From JANRKT01 sp033763355 (GTDB lineage: Bacteria > Bacteroidota > Bacteroidia > Chitinophagales > Chitinophagaceae), in contig JANRKT010000140.1 of assembly GCA_033763355.1 (NCBI GenBank), forward strand, positions 1-32,544: 32,544 nucleotides of DNA, read 5' to 3'. Made by a program: the position numbers and the translations under genes. How positions within the stretch are numbered: position 1 is the first letter of the stretch; every line of letters starts with the position of its first letter. The notes beneath the pieces were generated by a model that was given only the letters and a program-made list of their open reading frames with translations, was not told where the DNA came from and did not search any database. Of the stretch, positions 14,116 through 22,819 are shown in pieces.

Positions 14116-15291
14116 ATGATTACTGAACACATGAAAGGCTCCTTCAAACTGTGCCTTACCCTGCTGGTTTCCTGCCTATTAATTAAGGGAACCTTTGCGC
14201 AATGCGCCGGGGGCGCCTATTGGATAAACGGGCCCAAACCCAACGGAACATTAATTGATACCGGGATTGTTTTGGGAAGTGACACGGTTATTGCCCGTTC
14301 TGCAGGAACCTTTGCATCCGGAAGGCCTGGTTATGGTACAGTTTCCAACACCTGGAGCAGTTATAATTTCATAGGCCTGCACATCAACAGGGGCGCCAGT
14401 TTTGCAAGTGGTACTTATACTTCATATAAACTAAAAATTCCGCTTGATTCAAATTATTTTCATGTAAGGGTAAGGGATATTCGCGGAGATGGCATTAATA
14501 CAGAGCACCAGCGAGTAGAAGGGTTTTTAAACGGAACACCTGTTGCCGCTACTTTTAAAGATGCAATAAATGGTGCTTTCATTACAGGAGGAAATGTAAT
14601 TAATGGGGCCTCCACCACCAACTCCGGCACACAATCTGCCATGAGGGCTTTTTTTAACAGCGCTGTTGACAGTGTAAAAATCACTTCAACCGGGCTGAGC
14701 GATTATGTGGTACTTGAATTTTACTCCCGCTGCGATATATTACTGCCTGCAGATTTTTTAAAATTAACCGGCAACGCTGATGGTAAAAATGTTTACCTGC
14801 AATGGGAAACTTATGATGAAAGAGAAACTGCAGGCTACGATGTTGAAAAATCCGTTACCGGCAGCAACTGGCAAAAAATTGGTGAACAAAATGCAAAGGG
14901 TTCCCGTGGTAAGAATACCTATGATTTTATTGACAAAAGCCCTTTTCCGGGCAAGAACCTTTACCGCATAAAGCAGTTTACCAAGGGCAGAAAAATTTCC
15001 TACTCCCCTGTTTTAGCGCTGCAGTTTTCCAAAAAAAACTTTGATGACAAGATAGAAATTTATCCCAACCCCTTTTTCCAGCACATTACCATCAGCTACC
15101 TGAACCCTGAAAATGCAATAGAAAAAATACAGGTGTTTGATATTAGCGGTAAAAGGATAATTGAGCAAAACAATACACTCACCGCCCAGGCCATCTCACT
15201 TTTTCTTCCCGGCCTTAAGCCCGGAATATATTACCTGCGGTTGCAATTAAAGAACGGCAAAATGGTAAGCCGGAAATTAGTTCAGCAATAA
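14116..15291 (+). CDS. Secreted protein with T9SS type A sorting domain
   Basis: The 391-residue protein is predicted to be exported by Sec and then moved across the outer membrane by the type IX secretion system. A signal peptide (KLCLTLLVSCLLIKGTFAQ) lies near the N-terminus. Residues 30-210 form a beta-rich domain of unknown role. Residues about 215-300 resemble the fibronectin-like segment common in these proteins (LQWETYDERETAGYDVEKS, then SNWQKIG). The last 80 residues are the sorting domain: IEIYPNPFFQHITISY, KIQVFDISGKRI, LPGLKPGIYYLRLQLKNGK and terminal SRKLVQQ. ATG 14131 (MKGSFK) is an equally good start. No catalytic motif was seen; it may be an adhesin or surface structural protein. 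Confidence 0.88.
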   Translation: MITEHMKGSFKLCLTLLVSCLLIKGTFAQCAGGAYWINGPKPNGTLIDTGIVLGSDTVIARSAGTFASGRPGYGTVSNTWSSYNFIGLHINRGASFASGTYTSYKLKIPLDSNYFHVRVRDIRGDGINTEHQRVEGFLNGTPVAATFKDAINGAFITGGNVINGASTTNSGTQSAMRAFFNSAVDSVKITSTGLSDYVVLEFYSRCDILLPADFLKLTGNADGKNVYLQWETYDERETAGYDVEKSVTGSNWQKIGEQNAKGSRGKNTYDFIDKSPFPGKNLYRIKQFTKGRKISYSPVLALQFSKKNFDDKIEIYPNPFFQHITISYLNPENAIEKIQVFDISGKRIIEQNNTLTAQAISLFLPGLKPGIYYLRLQLKNGKMVSRKLVQQ

Positions 15292-15330
15292 CCCTTTTAA
15301 CGGCCATACTTTCTGTTTTAAAAACTCCCC

Positions 15331-15338
15331 TACATTTG
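15331..15338 (+). promoter_or_regulatory. Candidate -7 box of the dienelactone hydrolase gene
   Basis: TACATTTG is a perfect TAnnTTTG match, 20 nt before the ATG at 15359. The -33 region has only TTTTA at a suitable distance, not TTG. Confidence 0.4.
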
Positions 15339-15358
15339 GGTAACAAAAACTTGTTTGT

Positions 15359-16201
15359 ATGAAAAAGATTTTCCTCTCCTCCATATTACTTGCTCTTGTT
15401 GTATCGGGCTTTGCCCAGCAAAAAACTGCATCCTGCTGCGCCATTGATGCTACTGGTGAATTTTCGAGAAATGCGTCCAGCTCAAATTTTAAAATGAGCC
15501 ATGATGAACCGCTTCCATTTGTTTATTACAGTGAAAAAGGTGAAGACATCAGCTTTAAAGCGCCTGACGGCACGGATGCTTACGGTTGGGAAGTGAAAGC
15601 TGAAAAGAAAACAAAGTATTACCTCTTTGTAATTCATGAATGGTGGGGACTGAATGATTACATTAAACAGGAAAGCGAAAAACTGGCCAATGATCTTGGG
15701 CTGAATGTTATTGCCCTTGATTTATATGACAAAAAGGTAGCCGCCACAAGGGAAGATGCTGCAAAATATATGCAGACAGTAACTACAGAAAGGGCGCAGG
15801 CCATTATAAAAGGCGCCATTGCATATGCAGGAAAAGACTCAAAAATTTTTACCATCGGCTGGTGCTTTGGCGGCGGATGGAGTTTGCAGACCACATTACT
15901 CTGCGGCAAACAGGCAGCAGGCGCCATTATGTTTTATGGCCAGCCGGAAAAAGATGTGGAGAAGCTGAAAACGCTTTCGGCTGATGTAATTGGTTTTTTT
16001 GCCAACCGTGACCAATGGCCCAGCCCGCAGGTAGTAGATGAGTTTAAAGCCAATATGGAAAAAGCAGGAAAAAACCTGAACCTTAACCGGTACGATGCCG
16101 ATCATGCATTTGCCAACCCCAGTAACCCCAGGTTCAATAAAGAAGCAACTGAAGATTCTTATAAAAAACTTACGGCGTTTGTAAAGGAGAGAATGAAATA
16201 A
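15359..16201 (+). CDS. Exported dienelactone hydrolase family protein
   Basis: The 280-residue alpha/beta hydrolase carries a signal peptide (MKKIFLSSILLALVVSGFAQ), so it acts in the periplasm or on the surface rather than in the cytosol like classical dienelactone hydrolases of chloroaromatic breakdown. The catalytic triad is visible: Cys169 in IGWCFGGGWS, Asp in FFANRDQWPS, and His in RYDADHAFANPSNPRF. The HEWWGLNDYIK segment near residue 90 is also characteristic. The natural ester or lactone substrate is unknown. It follows the T9SS protein gene by 67 bases on the same strand but has its own promoter-like box and a strong terminator. Confidence 0.9.
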   Translation: MKKIFLSSILLALVVSGFAQQKTASCCAIDATGEFSRNASSSNFKMSHDEPLPFVYYSEKGEDISFKAPDGTDAYGWEVKAEKKTKYYLFVIHEWWGLNDYIKQESEKLANDLGLNVIALDLYDKKVAATREDAAKYMQTVTTERAQAIIKGAIAYAGKDSKIFTIGWCFGGGWSLQTTLLCGKQAAGAIMFYGQPEKDVEKLKTLSADVIGFFANRDQWPSPQVVDEFKANMEKAGKNLNLNRYDADHAFANPSNPRFNKEATEDSYKKLTAFVKERMK

Positions 16202-16205
16202 AAAA

Positions 16206-16240
16206 AGTCCCGCTTTTCAGCGGGACTGCTTGTTTTTGTT
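16206..16240. terminator. Strong bidirectional terminator
   Basis: AGTCCCGC (16206-16213) pairs perfectly with GCGGGACT (16220-16227) around a 6-nt loop. GCTTGTTTTTGTTTT follows on the + strand and a run of T precedes on the minus strand (the AAAAAA at 16201-16206). It ends the hydrolase gene and the convergent lipoprotein gene at 16258. Confidence 0.9.
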
Positions 16241-16257
16241 TTAATGGGTTAACAAGC

Positions 16258-16626
16258 CTAATCTTTCAATAAATTTATTTCATACTGCTGTGTGCCGGCT
16301 GCAATAACCCGGTAAGTATATTTACCCGGTGTTAAACTGGCTGCAGCAGGTGTGGCGCACCTGATTAAAAATTCCACATTCCTTCCGCTTACATTAAACC
16401 TGCAAGCCGGTATTTCATAAACGCCGTTTACCTGCTGATAACCTGAAACAGTATTGGTAAAGACATTTCCAACCAGCTTTTCGCCTTCAGCCGAATACAA
16501 CACCACGCTTTCAAGGTTGTCAGGTGTCTGGTTGTTTATCCTGATTTCAATCTGTGGTTGTTCCGCTTTTTTACAGGCTGTGTAAAAAACAAAAACCATC
16601 ATCGCTGCAAGAACACACTTTTTCAT
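16258..16626 (-). CDS. Small lipoprotein, paralogue of the next gene
   Basis: The 122-residue protein starts with a lipoprotein signal (MKKCVLAAMMVFVFYTACKK, lipidated Cys at residue 18). The mature part has strands EIRINNQTPDNLESVVLYSAEG and a C-terminal motif GKYTYRVIAAGTQQYEINLLKD. The neighbour at 16740 ends GKYTYKLMPAGTSSVYTLMHRD and has a similar early strand (VLIRLENLTGKTIVSATF), so the two are likely tandem duplicates that have diverged strongly. No known domain was recognised. Both lie on the minus strand with about 110 bases between them. Confidence 0.75.
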   Translation of the reverse strand: MKKCVLAAMMVFVFYTACKKAEQPQIEIRINNQTPDNLESVVLYSAEGEKLVGNVFTNTVSGYQQVNGVYEIPACRFNVSGRNVEFLIRCATPAAASLTPGKYTYRVIAAGTQQYEINLLKD

Positions 16627-16739
16627 AGAATGGATACCGGTACCCGGATTGGAGTATTATCAATAAAAATAATGCCATATTTAAACGGCAATACCATGCT
16701 GTTTATTATTTGTGAATTGTTTACGCATGCCAAAGGGCT

Positions 16740-17141
16740 TTAATCGCGGTGCATAAGGGTATATACAGATGATGTACCGGCAGGCATCAGTTTATAAGTA
16801 TATTTTCCTGCATCAGGCTGCAAGCGGTAATCAGAACCATGCCAGGGATGTTCGACTGTTGCTTCGCTGCCATCAGAAAAAAGTATCCTGAACGTAGCGG
16901 CAAAATCGGCATCATTTTGCTGAATGTAATCAGAAAGCTGGTTTTTTTCCAGTTGGCCGTACTCAATCATTATCCTTGTATTGGACTGGCTTGCCGTAAA
17001 TGTTGCTGATACAATGGTTTTCCCGGTGAGGTTTTCGAGCCTGATTAAAACAGTGGGGTCGCTGATGTCCTGCTTTGAACAGGAAACAGATAAAACAAAT
17101 AAATACGAAAGGATAAATAAAATTAAGGTGCTCCTTTTCAT
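16740..17141 (-). CDS. Small lipoprotein, paralogue of the previous gene
   Basis: The 133-residue protein carries a lipoprotein signal (MKRSTLILFILSYLFVLSVSC, Cys at residue 21). It shares with the protein at 16258 an early beta strand (LIRLENLTGKTIVSATFTAS) and the terminal motif GKYTYKLMPAGTSSVY. Between them is a variable part with HPWHGSDYRLQPDAG. It is probably anchored in the inner or outer membrane facing the periplasm; the function is unknown. It starts 196 bases from the divergent gene at 17338. Confidence 0.75.
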   Translation of the reverse strand: MKRSTLILFILSYLFVLSVSCSKQDISDPTVLIRLENLTGKTIVSATFTASQSNTRIMIEYGQLEKNQLSDYIQQNDADFAATFRILFSDGSEATVEHPWHGSDYRLQPDAGKYTYKLMPAGTSSVYTLMHRD

Positions 17142-17337
17142 AGTAATGGATTTGGGGGATTGTTTTAGGGGTAACAGTTATGCATATATAAAACGCCCTG
17201 ATTATATAATTATTATTTTAACCCGCCTGCATGTTACCAGTGACAGGCTTTACGTTATTTATAACTTATTGGCTGGACAGAAAGCTTTTTAAAATAAAAA
17301 CAAACATTTATTTTTATCCCCATCATACTATACTAAA

Positions 17338-18477
17338 ATGAAATTTATACTCCCGTCTTTGCTGTTTTTCCTCTGCCTGAACCCGGGAACAGCACAGGAA
17401 AAAACCGGCAAGGATAGGAAAGATAAATACGGGGATTTTTTTAAACCTCATATCATAGAATTAAAAACCGATGACACAACAGGTCTGAGCGGCCTGCAGT
17501 TTTCCGGTATTACCATATGGGACAAAAGAGCAGACGCAAGTAAGATAGGGTTTTATAAAGGCGATAAGAGCAGCAACAATAGCTTTAAAAAAATCATTAC
17601 CAAAGAAACCCTCCCACAATCTCTTAAAGATTTTTTTGATACGGCTTTTCAAGATAAATACAACATTGAAAAAGGCGAAATTTTACTTGTCATCCGAAGG
17701 TTACATTTCAATATGGATTATGAATATGCCCCACAAGTAAGGAAATTTGAAGAAATAGAAAATCCATATTACTTACTTAGCATAAAATTTGACTTCTTTC
17801 TTAAAACTCAAAATAATTGTGTAGCTATAAAACAAGTTGACTCAATTATTTCTTTTAATTACAAAAATAAATCAAAGGATAAGGGCACATTAATCGGAGC
17901 CCCTATTCTTTCAATAATTAAATATCTTAATCAATCAAATATTTCTGAGCTCACAAAAAACAGGAAAGCTTATACAACAGAAAATCTAAATCAATTTTAT
18001 GCAACCCAAACCCAGTTTCCTATTAATACAGATACATCGTTAAAAAAAGGCATTTACAAAACTTTTACAGAATTCAGGCAAAATAATCCTTCCATTACCA
18101 ATTATATCTTTAAGAACAAGAAAAAAATTGACGAGTTATATGAAATCACTAATAGTGATACTATCCTGATAAGAAAAATCTGGGGGCTTTGTGACGGAAA
18201 AAATATTTATGTTAAATCCGGAAATCAATTTTACCTCCTTCACAAGCAACATGGCACATATGAAGTGCTTACACCACTCGAATCTTTTAATCCAGTAAGG
18301 CCGCACAACTACCCAAATTCCAATTTAAGAACGGATAATGATGGTGTACCCGGCACTCTCTCGGCCGCAGACATTACATTAGCAATGGCCCGTAACGCTT
18401 TGTCATTGATAAATATAAATATGAGCACTCCTCTATTCCCATTTCAACTCGATATGGAAACGGGTGAATTCCACTAA
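17338..18477 (+). CDS. Exported protein, unknown function
   Basis: The 379-residue protein has a signal peptide (MKFILPSLLFFLCLNPGTAQ, cleavage after TAQ). The mature protein is Lys/Asn-rich, with a region ILLVIRRLHFNMDYEY, a later segment IRKIWGLCDGKNIYVKSGNQFYLLHKQHGTYEVL that looks like a compact beta fold, and a less charged end. No family was recognised. The middle third is visibly richer in A and T than the flanking genes, which could mean horizontal origin or weak selection. Its stop overlaps the convergent proC stop by 4 bases (18474-18477). Confidence 0.75.
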   Translation: MKFILPSLLFFLCLNPGTAQEKTGKDRKDKYGDFFKPHIIELKTDDTTGLSGLQFSGITIWDKRADASKIGFYKGDKSSNNSFKKIITKETLPQSLKDFFDTAFQDKYNIEKGEILLVIRRLHFNMDYEYAPQVRKFEEIENPYYLLSIKFDFFLKTQNNCVAIKQVDSIISFNYKNKSKDKGTLIGAPILSIIKYLNQSNISELTKNRKAYTTENLNQFYATQTQFPINTDTSLKKGIYKTFTEFRQNNPSITNYIFKNKKKIDELYEITNSDTILIRKIWGLCDGKNIYVKSGNQFYLLHKQHGTYEVLTPLESFNPVRPHNYPNSNLRTDNDGVPGTLSAADITLAMARNALSLININMSTPLFPFQLDMETGEFH

Positions 18478-19271
18478 TCCCCCGCAATCTTATCATAACT
18501 CGCCACAATACCCTTTATTAAAGATGAGCTGAAGCCCTGGTGCTCCATTTCATTTAACCCCGCAATGGTGCAGCCTTTGGGAGTGGTTACTTTATCAATT
18601 TCCTGCTCGGGGTGCGAACCTTTTTGCAACAACAGTTCAGCGGCGCCTTTTACTGTCTGTGCTGCAATCAATGAAGCAGTTGCTGCATCAAAACCAATCT
18701 CTATACCGCCCTGGATATTGGCACGGATATAACGCATGGCATAAGCTGTGCCGCAAGCCCCAAGTACGGTAGCTGCATCCATCAGCTTTTCATCAATCCA
18801 TGCCACCCGGCCCAGTTGATTGAAGAGGTCTTCGATGTATTGTATTTCGTCCCTGGTAACCTGGTGGGCAGCAAGACAGGTCATGCTTTCCTGTATGGCA
18901 ATTGCAGTATTGGGCATGGCCCGTACCACGGGTATTTTCTTATTGAGCGTTTTCAGCATGTGTGAAATGGAAATGCCTGTTACCACAGATACCAGCACAT
19001 GCCTTCCTTCTGTTAATTCATCCTTTAAGTTGCTGATTACATCATCAACCTGGAAGGGTTTAACAGCCAGTATCACAAGGTCTGCATATTGCACTGCCTC
19101 TTTGTTGTTATTGCTTATCAGCACTCCCTGTTTTTCAAGGTTTTTAAGCGTGTTGATATTCCGCTTGGTAATAATGATGTGCCCGGCCAATGCAAAACCG
19201 CTTTTAATCAGCCCTTCGGCAATAGCGGTACCAAGGTTACCTCCCCCGATAATGGCAATTTTCTTGTTCAT
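18474..19271 (-). CDS. proC: Pyrroline-5-carboxylate reductase
   Basis: ProC performs the last step of proline synthesis, reducing pyrroline-5-carboxylate with NAD(P)H in the cytosol. The 265-residue protein has the N-terminal Rossmann motif IAIIGGGNLGTAIAEGLIKSG, the LAVKPFQVDD segment, VRAMPNTAIAI, GACGTAYAMRYI, and the C-terminal signature VTTPKGCTIAGLNEME. The length fits the family. It is separated from the upstream hldD by a terminator, so it probably has its own promoter in the short gap, though no TAnnTTTG box was seen there. Confidence 0.95.
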   Translation of the reverse strand: MNKKIAIIGGGNLGTAIAEGLIKSGFALAGHIIITKRNINTLKNLEKQGVLISNNNKEAVQYADLVILAVKPFQVDDVISNLKDELTEGRHVLVSVVTGISISHMLKTLNKKIPVVRAMPNTAIAIQESMTCLAAHQVTRDEIQYIEDLFNQLGRVAWIDEKLMDAATVLGACGTAYAMRYIRANIQGGIEIGFDAATASLIAAQTVKGAAELLLQKGSHPEQEIDKVTTPKGCTIAGLNEMEHQGFSSSLIKGIVASYDKIAGD

Positions 19272-19293
19272 TTCTTAAGGTTTATTTCAAAAT

Positions 19294-19324
19294 AAAAAAA
19301 GCCACAATGGTTTTACCCTGTGGC
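19294..19324 (-). terminator. Terminator of hldD
   Basis: GCCACA (19301-19306) pairs with TGTGGC (19319-19324), with further GGT/ACC pairing inside. On the minus strand the hairpin is followed by seven T residues and ATTTT. It lies between the hldD stop and the proC start. Confidence 0.8.
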
Positions 19325-19352
19325 AAAGCGAACGCGTATGCAAGATAATAAA

Positions 19353-20423
19353 TTAATAGTATGCCGCTTTGGCAAGGTAATTTCTTACGTAATCACCCAC
19401 CCCTTTTTCAAGTGAGTAAAATTCATCCTGGTAACCTGCATTCCTCAGCTTTTGCATATTGGCTTCGGTAAAATACTGGTATTTATCCCTGATGTCCTCC
19501 GGCATATCTATGTAAACAATATTGGCAGGTTTATCTAATCCTGTAAAAGTTGATTTGACTAAATCATCAAATGACCGGGCTTTACCTGTTCCCAGGTTAT
19601 AAAGCCCGCTGCTGACTGCCGACTGCTGACTGCTGGCTGCTGACTGCCGACTGCCCATTGCCCACTGCACCATCATCCAGTAACAAACCTTAATAACATC
19701 TTTTACATAAATAAAGTCACGCAACTGCTGCCCGTCTTTAAAATCGGGGCGATGAGATTTGAACAGTTTTACCATCCCGTCTTTTTTGATTTGGTTAAAC
19801 GAATGCCAGATTACACTGGCCATGCGGTCTTTATGGTATTCATTGGGGCCATATACATTAAAGAATTTTAATCCCGCCCAGAACGGCGGGTGAGCCGGTT
19901 GCTTTAAGGCCCACTTGTCAAACTCGTTTTTGGAAATTCCGTAGGGATTGAGCGGTTTTAATTTTTCTGCAATTTCATGGTCATCATTGTATCCCAATTC
20001 GCCTGCACCATAAGTGGCGGCGGAAGAAGCATAAACCAGAGGGATGTTATTAATGCTGCAATAATTCCAGATTTTTTGAGAGTATTCAACATTCAGCCGC
20101 CGGTGGACAGCATAATCAAACTCGGTTGTATCTGTTCTTGCACCGATGTGAAAAATAAAATCAACAGCCGGTTTGTTTTCTGCAAGCCAGTCAAAAAAGA
20201 TATCCCTTTCAATTTGCTTTTTAAATTTTTTACCGGAGAGATTGGGTTCTTTTTCCTTTTCGCTAAACTCATCAACAAGTATCAGGTTATCATATCCCTT
20301 ATCATTCAGATAACCCACCAGGCAACTGCCAATAAAACCAGCTGCGCCGGTTATAATAATAAAGCCGCTTTGCCCATCAAAGGGGGAAACCGCAGGTTCA
20401 GGATATTTACCGGGTTCACTCAT
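19353..20423 (-). CDS. hldD: ADP-L-glycero-D-manno-heptose 6-epimerase with in-frame repeat
   Basis: HldD makes the heptose precursor of the lipopolysaccharide inner core. The 356-residue product has an extra N-terminal stretch of about 20 residues, then the NAD(P)-binding ITGAAGFIGSCL (Gly residues 26, 29, 32), the heptose-epimerase IERDIFFDWL and HIGARTDTTE segments, Ser in VYASSAATYG, and the catalytic Tyr161-Lys165 of YGISK. Residues about 253-271 (GSRQSAASSQQSAVSS) come from a 7-bp tandem repeat and interrupt the normally short link between CYWMM and SGLYNLGTGKARSF. ATG 20423 is preferred over GTG 20444. It follows purL by 41 bases and may be co-transcribed. Confidence 0.92.
   Translation of the reverse strand: MSEPGKYPEPAVSPFDGQSGFIIITGAAGFIGSCLVGYLNDKGYDNLILVDEFSEKEKEPNLSGKKFKKQIERDIFFDWLAENKPAVDFIFHIGARTDTTEFDYAVHRRLNVEYSQKIWNYCSINNIPLVYASSAATYGAGELGYNDDHEIAEKLKPLNPYGISKNEFDKWALKQPAHPPFWAGLKFFNVYGPNEYHKDRMASVIWHSFNQIKKDGMVKLFKSHRPDFKDGQQLRDFIYVKDVIKVCYWMMVQWAMGSRQSAASSQQSAVSSGLYNLGTGKARSFDDLVKSTFTGLDKPANIVYIDMPEDIRDKYQYFTEANMQKLRNAGYQDEFYSLEKGVGDYVRNYLAKAAYY
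19611..19666. repeat. Eight 7-bp tandem repeats inside hldD
   Basis: Units GCTGACT, GCCGACT, GCTGACT, GCTGGCT, GCTGACT, GCCGACT, GCCCATT and GCCCACT follow one another without gaps. Read on the coding strand, three units give a seven-residue period (SRQSAAS, SQQSAVS). Repeats of the GACTGCC/GACTGCT type are known from intergenic DNA of this bacterial group; here the array lies inside a gene and keeps the frame. Confidence 0.9.
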
Positions 20424-20464
20424 AATAATTCTGTTTACAATCACTTCGGGGAGCCAGAGGTCTT

Positions 20465-22705
20465 TTACACTGCACTCAACGCCGTCTCTGCTGTTTCGCC
20501 GCTGAGATATTTTTCAATCGCCGTATCGTATTTTTCTTTCCATTCATCTATTGTTCCCCAGCTTTCTCCTTCTACCATTACATCCCCCTCTGTAACCACA
20601 CCAAGTTCTTCGAAAAGCAAACCTGTTTGATTCAGGTGCTGTTCAAAAACCTGTTTTATATCTTTTGCTATGCTCACCACTACCCTGCTTTGAGATTCGC
20701 CCATCCAGTAAGCGTCCGGCCTCACACCAGCTCTCTTTTGTGAAACATTAAACCCAAGGTTCCTCGAAAAGCCGCTTTCGCATAACGTTACAAATAACCC
20801 GCCTTCACTTATATCATGCGCTGACTGTATAAGTTTGTTTTTGATTAACCCGCTAGCGGCTTGCTGCAGGCGAAATTCTTCGTCAAGGTCAAAATGCGGC
20901 GCCGGTGAAAATTCAATACCGCATATTTTATGAAGGTATTCAGATGAATTAATATCGTTGCGGCTTTCGCCAATAAGATAAATGAGGTTGCTGGCACGCT
21001 TAAAATCAAGCGTCATCTTTTCTTTTACATTCTCCAGCAATCCCACCATGCCAATGGTCGGCGTGGGGTAAACCGCACCCTCAGGATTTTGATTGTAAAA
21101 ACTTACGTTACCCCCTGTTACCGGCGTATCAAATTTGCGGCATGCATCACCCATGCCTTTTATGGCCTGTACAAACTGGTAATACACTTCGGGGTCATAA
21201 GGATTGCCGAAGTTTAAACAATTGGTTACACCAAGCGGCTGGCCCCCGCTGCAAACTATATTGCGTGCCGCTTCTGCAACTGCAATCATGCAGCCTTTAT
21301 AAGGATCAGCAAATACATAACGGCTGTTGCAATCGGTAGTTACTGCAATGCCCTTTGCAGTTCCTTTTACCAAAACAACCGTTGCATCAGTTGGTGCATT
21401 GGTAGAAGTATTATTGGTGCCCACCATGCTGTCGTACTGTATATACACCCATCGCTTGGATGCAATATTAGGCACCTGCACCAATTGTGCGGCAACGCTT
21501 TTCAAGTCTCCGGGCACTGGAATTTTATCAATATCAAATGCTTTGATTTTTTCAAGGTACTCCGGTTCTTTATACGCTCTTGTATATTGGGGAGCCCCGC
21601 CACCTAATACAAGTTCATATGCCGGAAGCTCCGCTTCCAGTTCGCCATGCATGTAAAAGCGAAGTATGCCATCACCTGTTACATCGCCAATATGGGAGCA
21701 GGGCAGGTCCCATTTGTCGAATATTTTTTTTACTGCATCTTCTTTCCCTTTTTCTACTACCATCAGCATTCTTTCCTGGCTTTCACTTAAAAGCAATTCC
21801 CATGCTTTCATATTTTTTTGACGTGTGGGCACTTTATCAAGATCAATGCGCATACCCACTTCGCCTTTTGCACTCATCTCTGATGTAGAACATATAATAC
21901 CTGCTGCGCCCATATCCTGCATGCCCACAACAGCGCCTGTTTTTATCACTTCAAGACAAGCCTCTAATAACTTTTTCTCCTGGAAGGGGTCGCCCACCTG
22001 CACGGCGGGCAGCTCTTCAGCGCTTTCTGCAGTAATATCTGCAGATGCAAATGAAGCGCCTCCAATTCCATCTTTACCTGTTGCACTCCCTACAAAAAAA
22101 ACCGGGTTGCCAATACCTTTTGCAGTAGCAGAAATGGTATCACCGGCTTTTAATATTCCCACACTCATTGCATTTACCAATGGATTGGTATGGTAACAAT
22201 CTTCAAAATAAATTTCACCTCCAACGGTAGGCACACCGAAACAATTACCATAATGGCCAATGCCATGTACTACTCCTGCAAGTAAATGCTGTGTCTTTGC
22301 TTCTGATATATCGCCAAAGCGTAAAGAATTGAGCGCTGCAATAGGCCTTGCACCCATTGTAAATATATCACGATGTATGCCACCAACGCCTGTCGCTGCT
22401 CCCTGGAAGGGTTCAATTGCAGACGGGTGGTTGTGTGATTCAATCTTAAACACCACACCATAGCCATCGCCGATGTCCATTAAACCAGCATTTTCTTCAC
22501 CGGCTTTTACCAGCATTTTCTTTCCTTCCCTCGGAAGGGTCTTAAGCCATTTGATAGAATTTTTATAGCTGCAGTGTTCGCTCCACATGCCGCTGAAAGC
22601 GCAGAGCTCTGTGAAATTAGGTGTACGCCCGAGTTTTTGTTTGATGAGTTCAAATTCCTCCTCAGTGATCCTGAGTTGTTCTGCAGTTTTAACTGTTACT
22701 TCCAT
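20465..22705 (-). CDS. purL: Phosphoribosylformylglycinamidine synthase, small-type PurL
   Basis: PurL converts formylglycinamide ribonucleotide to the amidine with ATP. At 746 residues this is the small form that needs separate PurQ (glutaminase) and PurS, which are not in the window. Motifs visible are FSGMWSEHCSYKNS near residue 40, FKIESHNHPSAIEPFQGAATGVGG (first ATP/His region), MGARPIAALNSLRFG, GMQDMGAAGIICSTSEMS, the mid-protein GTNNTSTNAPTDA and CLNFGNPY, and TGGNVSFYNQ and SAHDISEGGL in the second half. ATG 22705 (MEVTVKTAEQ) is chosen because the upstream in-frame codons to TTG 22738 cross the promoter-like box. Confidence 0.96.
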   Translation of the reverse strand: MEVTVKTAEQLRITEEEFELIKQKLGRTPNFTELCAFSGMWSEHCSYKNSIKWLKTLPREGKKMLVKAGEENAGLMDIGDGYGVVFKIESHNHPSAIEPFQGAATGVGGIHRDIFTMGARPIAALNSLRFGDISEAKTQHLLAGVVHGIGHYGNCFGVPTVGGEIYFEDCYHTNPLVNAMSVGILKAGDTISATAKGIGNPVFFVGSATGKDGIGGASFASADITAESAEELPAVQVGDPFQEKKLLEACLEVIKTGAVVGMQDMGAAGIICSTSEMSAKGEVGMRIDLDKVPTRQKNMKAWELLLSESQERMLMVVEKGKEDAVKKIFDKWDLPCSHIGDVTGDGILRFYMHGELEAELPAYELVLGGGAPQYTRAYKEPEYLEKIKAFDIDKIPVPGDLKSVAAQLVQVPNIASKRWVYIQYDSMVGTNNTSTNAPTDATVVLVKGTAKGIAVTTDCNSRYVFADPYKGCMIAVAEAARNIVCSGGQPLGVTNCLNFGNPYDPEVYYQFVQAIKGMGDACRKFDTPVTGGNVSFYNQNPEGAVYPTPTIGMVGLLENVKEKMTLDFKRASNLIYLIGESRNDINSSEYLHKICGIEFSPAPHFDLDEEFRLQQAASGLIKNKLIQSAHDISEGGLFVTLCESGFSRNLGFNVSQKRAGVRPDAYWMGESQSRVVVSIAKDIKQVFEQHLNQTGLLFEELGVVTEGDVMVEGESWGTIDEWKEKYDTAIEKYLSGETAETALSAV

Positions 22706-22758
22706 GATACGCTTTATTGGCCGCTTATGAATACACAAACGGGGCTTTTAAGAAAGCG

Positions 22759-22766
22759 CAAAAGTA
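22759..22766 (-). promoter_or_regulatory. Candidate -7 box of purL
   Basis: The minus strand reads TACTTTTG, a perfect TAnnTTTG match, about 54 nt before the ATG at 22705. No TTG is seen at the expected upstream distance. Confidence 0.35.
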
Positions 22767-22819
22767 CAAAGCAACGGCTGATATTATTGCTGATTTTAAC
22801 TGATATTTACCCCCATTTT

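Noticed and set aside
18474..18477. Four-base stop overlap of the exported protein gene with proC as a regulatory device
   Set aside because: A similar overlap occurs at 23734-23737; convergent stop overlaps are common and need no special role.
19977..20630. A 217-codon + strand frame across the hldD-purL junction
   Set aside because: It is antisense to two well-supported genes and has no recognisable domain.
22574..22819. N-terminal extension of the glycosyltransferase at 22820
   Set aside because: It overlaps purL in antisense; the Rossmann half begins naturally at MRIAFVHSG.
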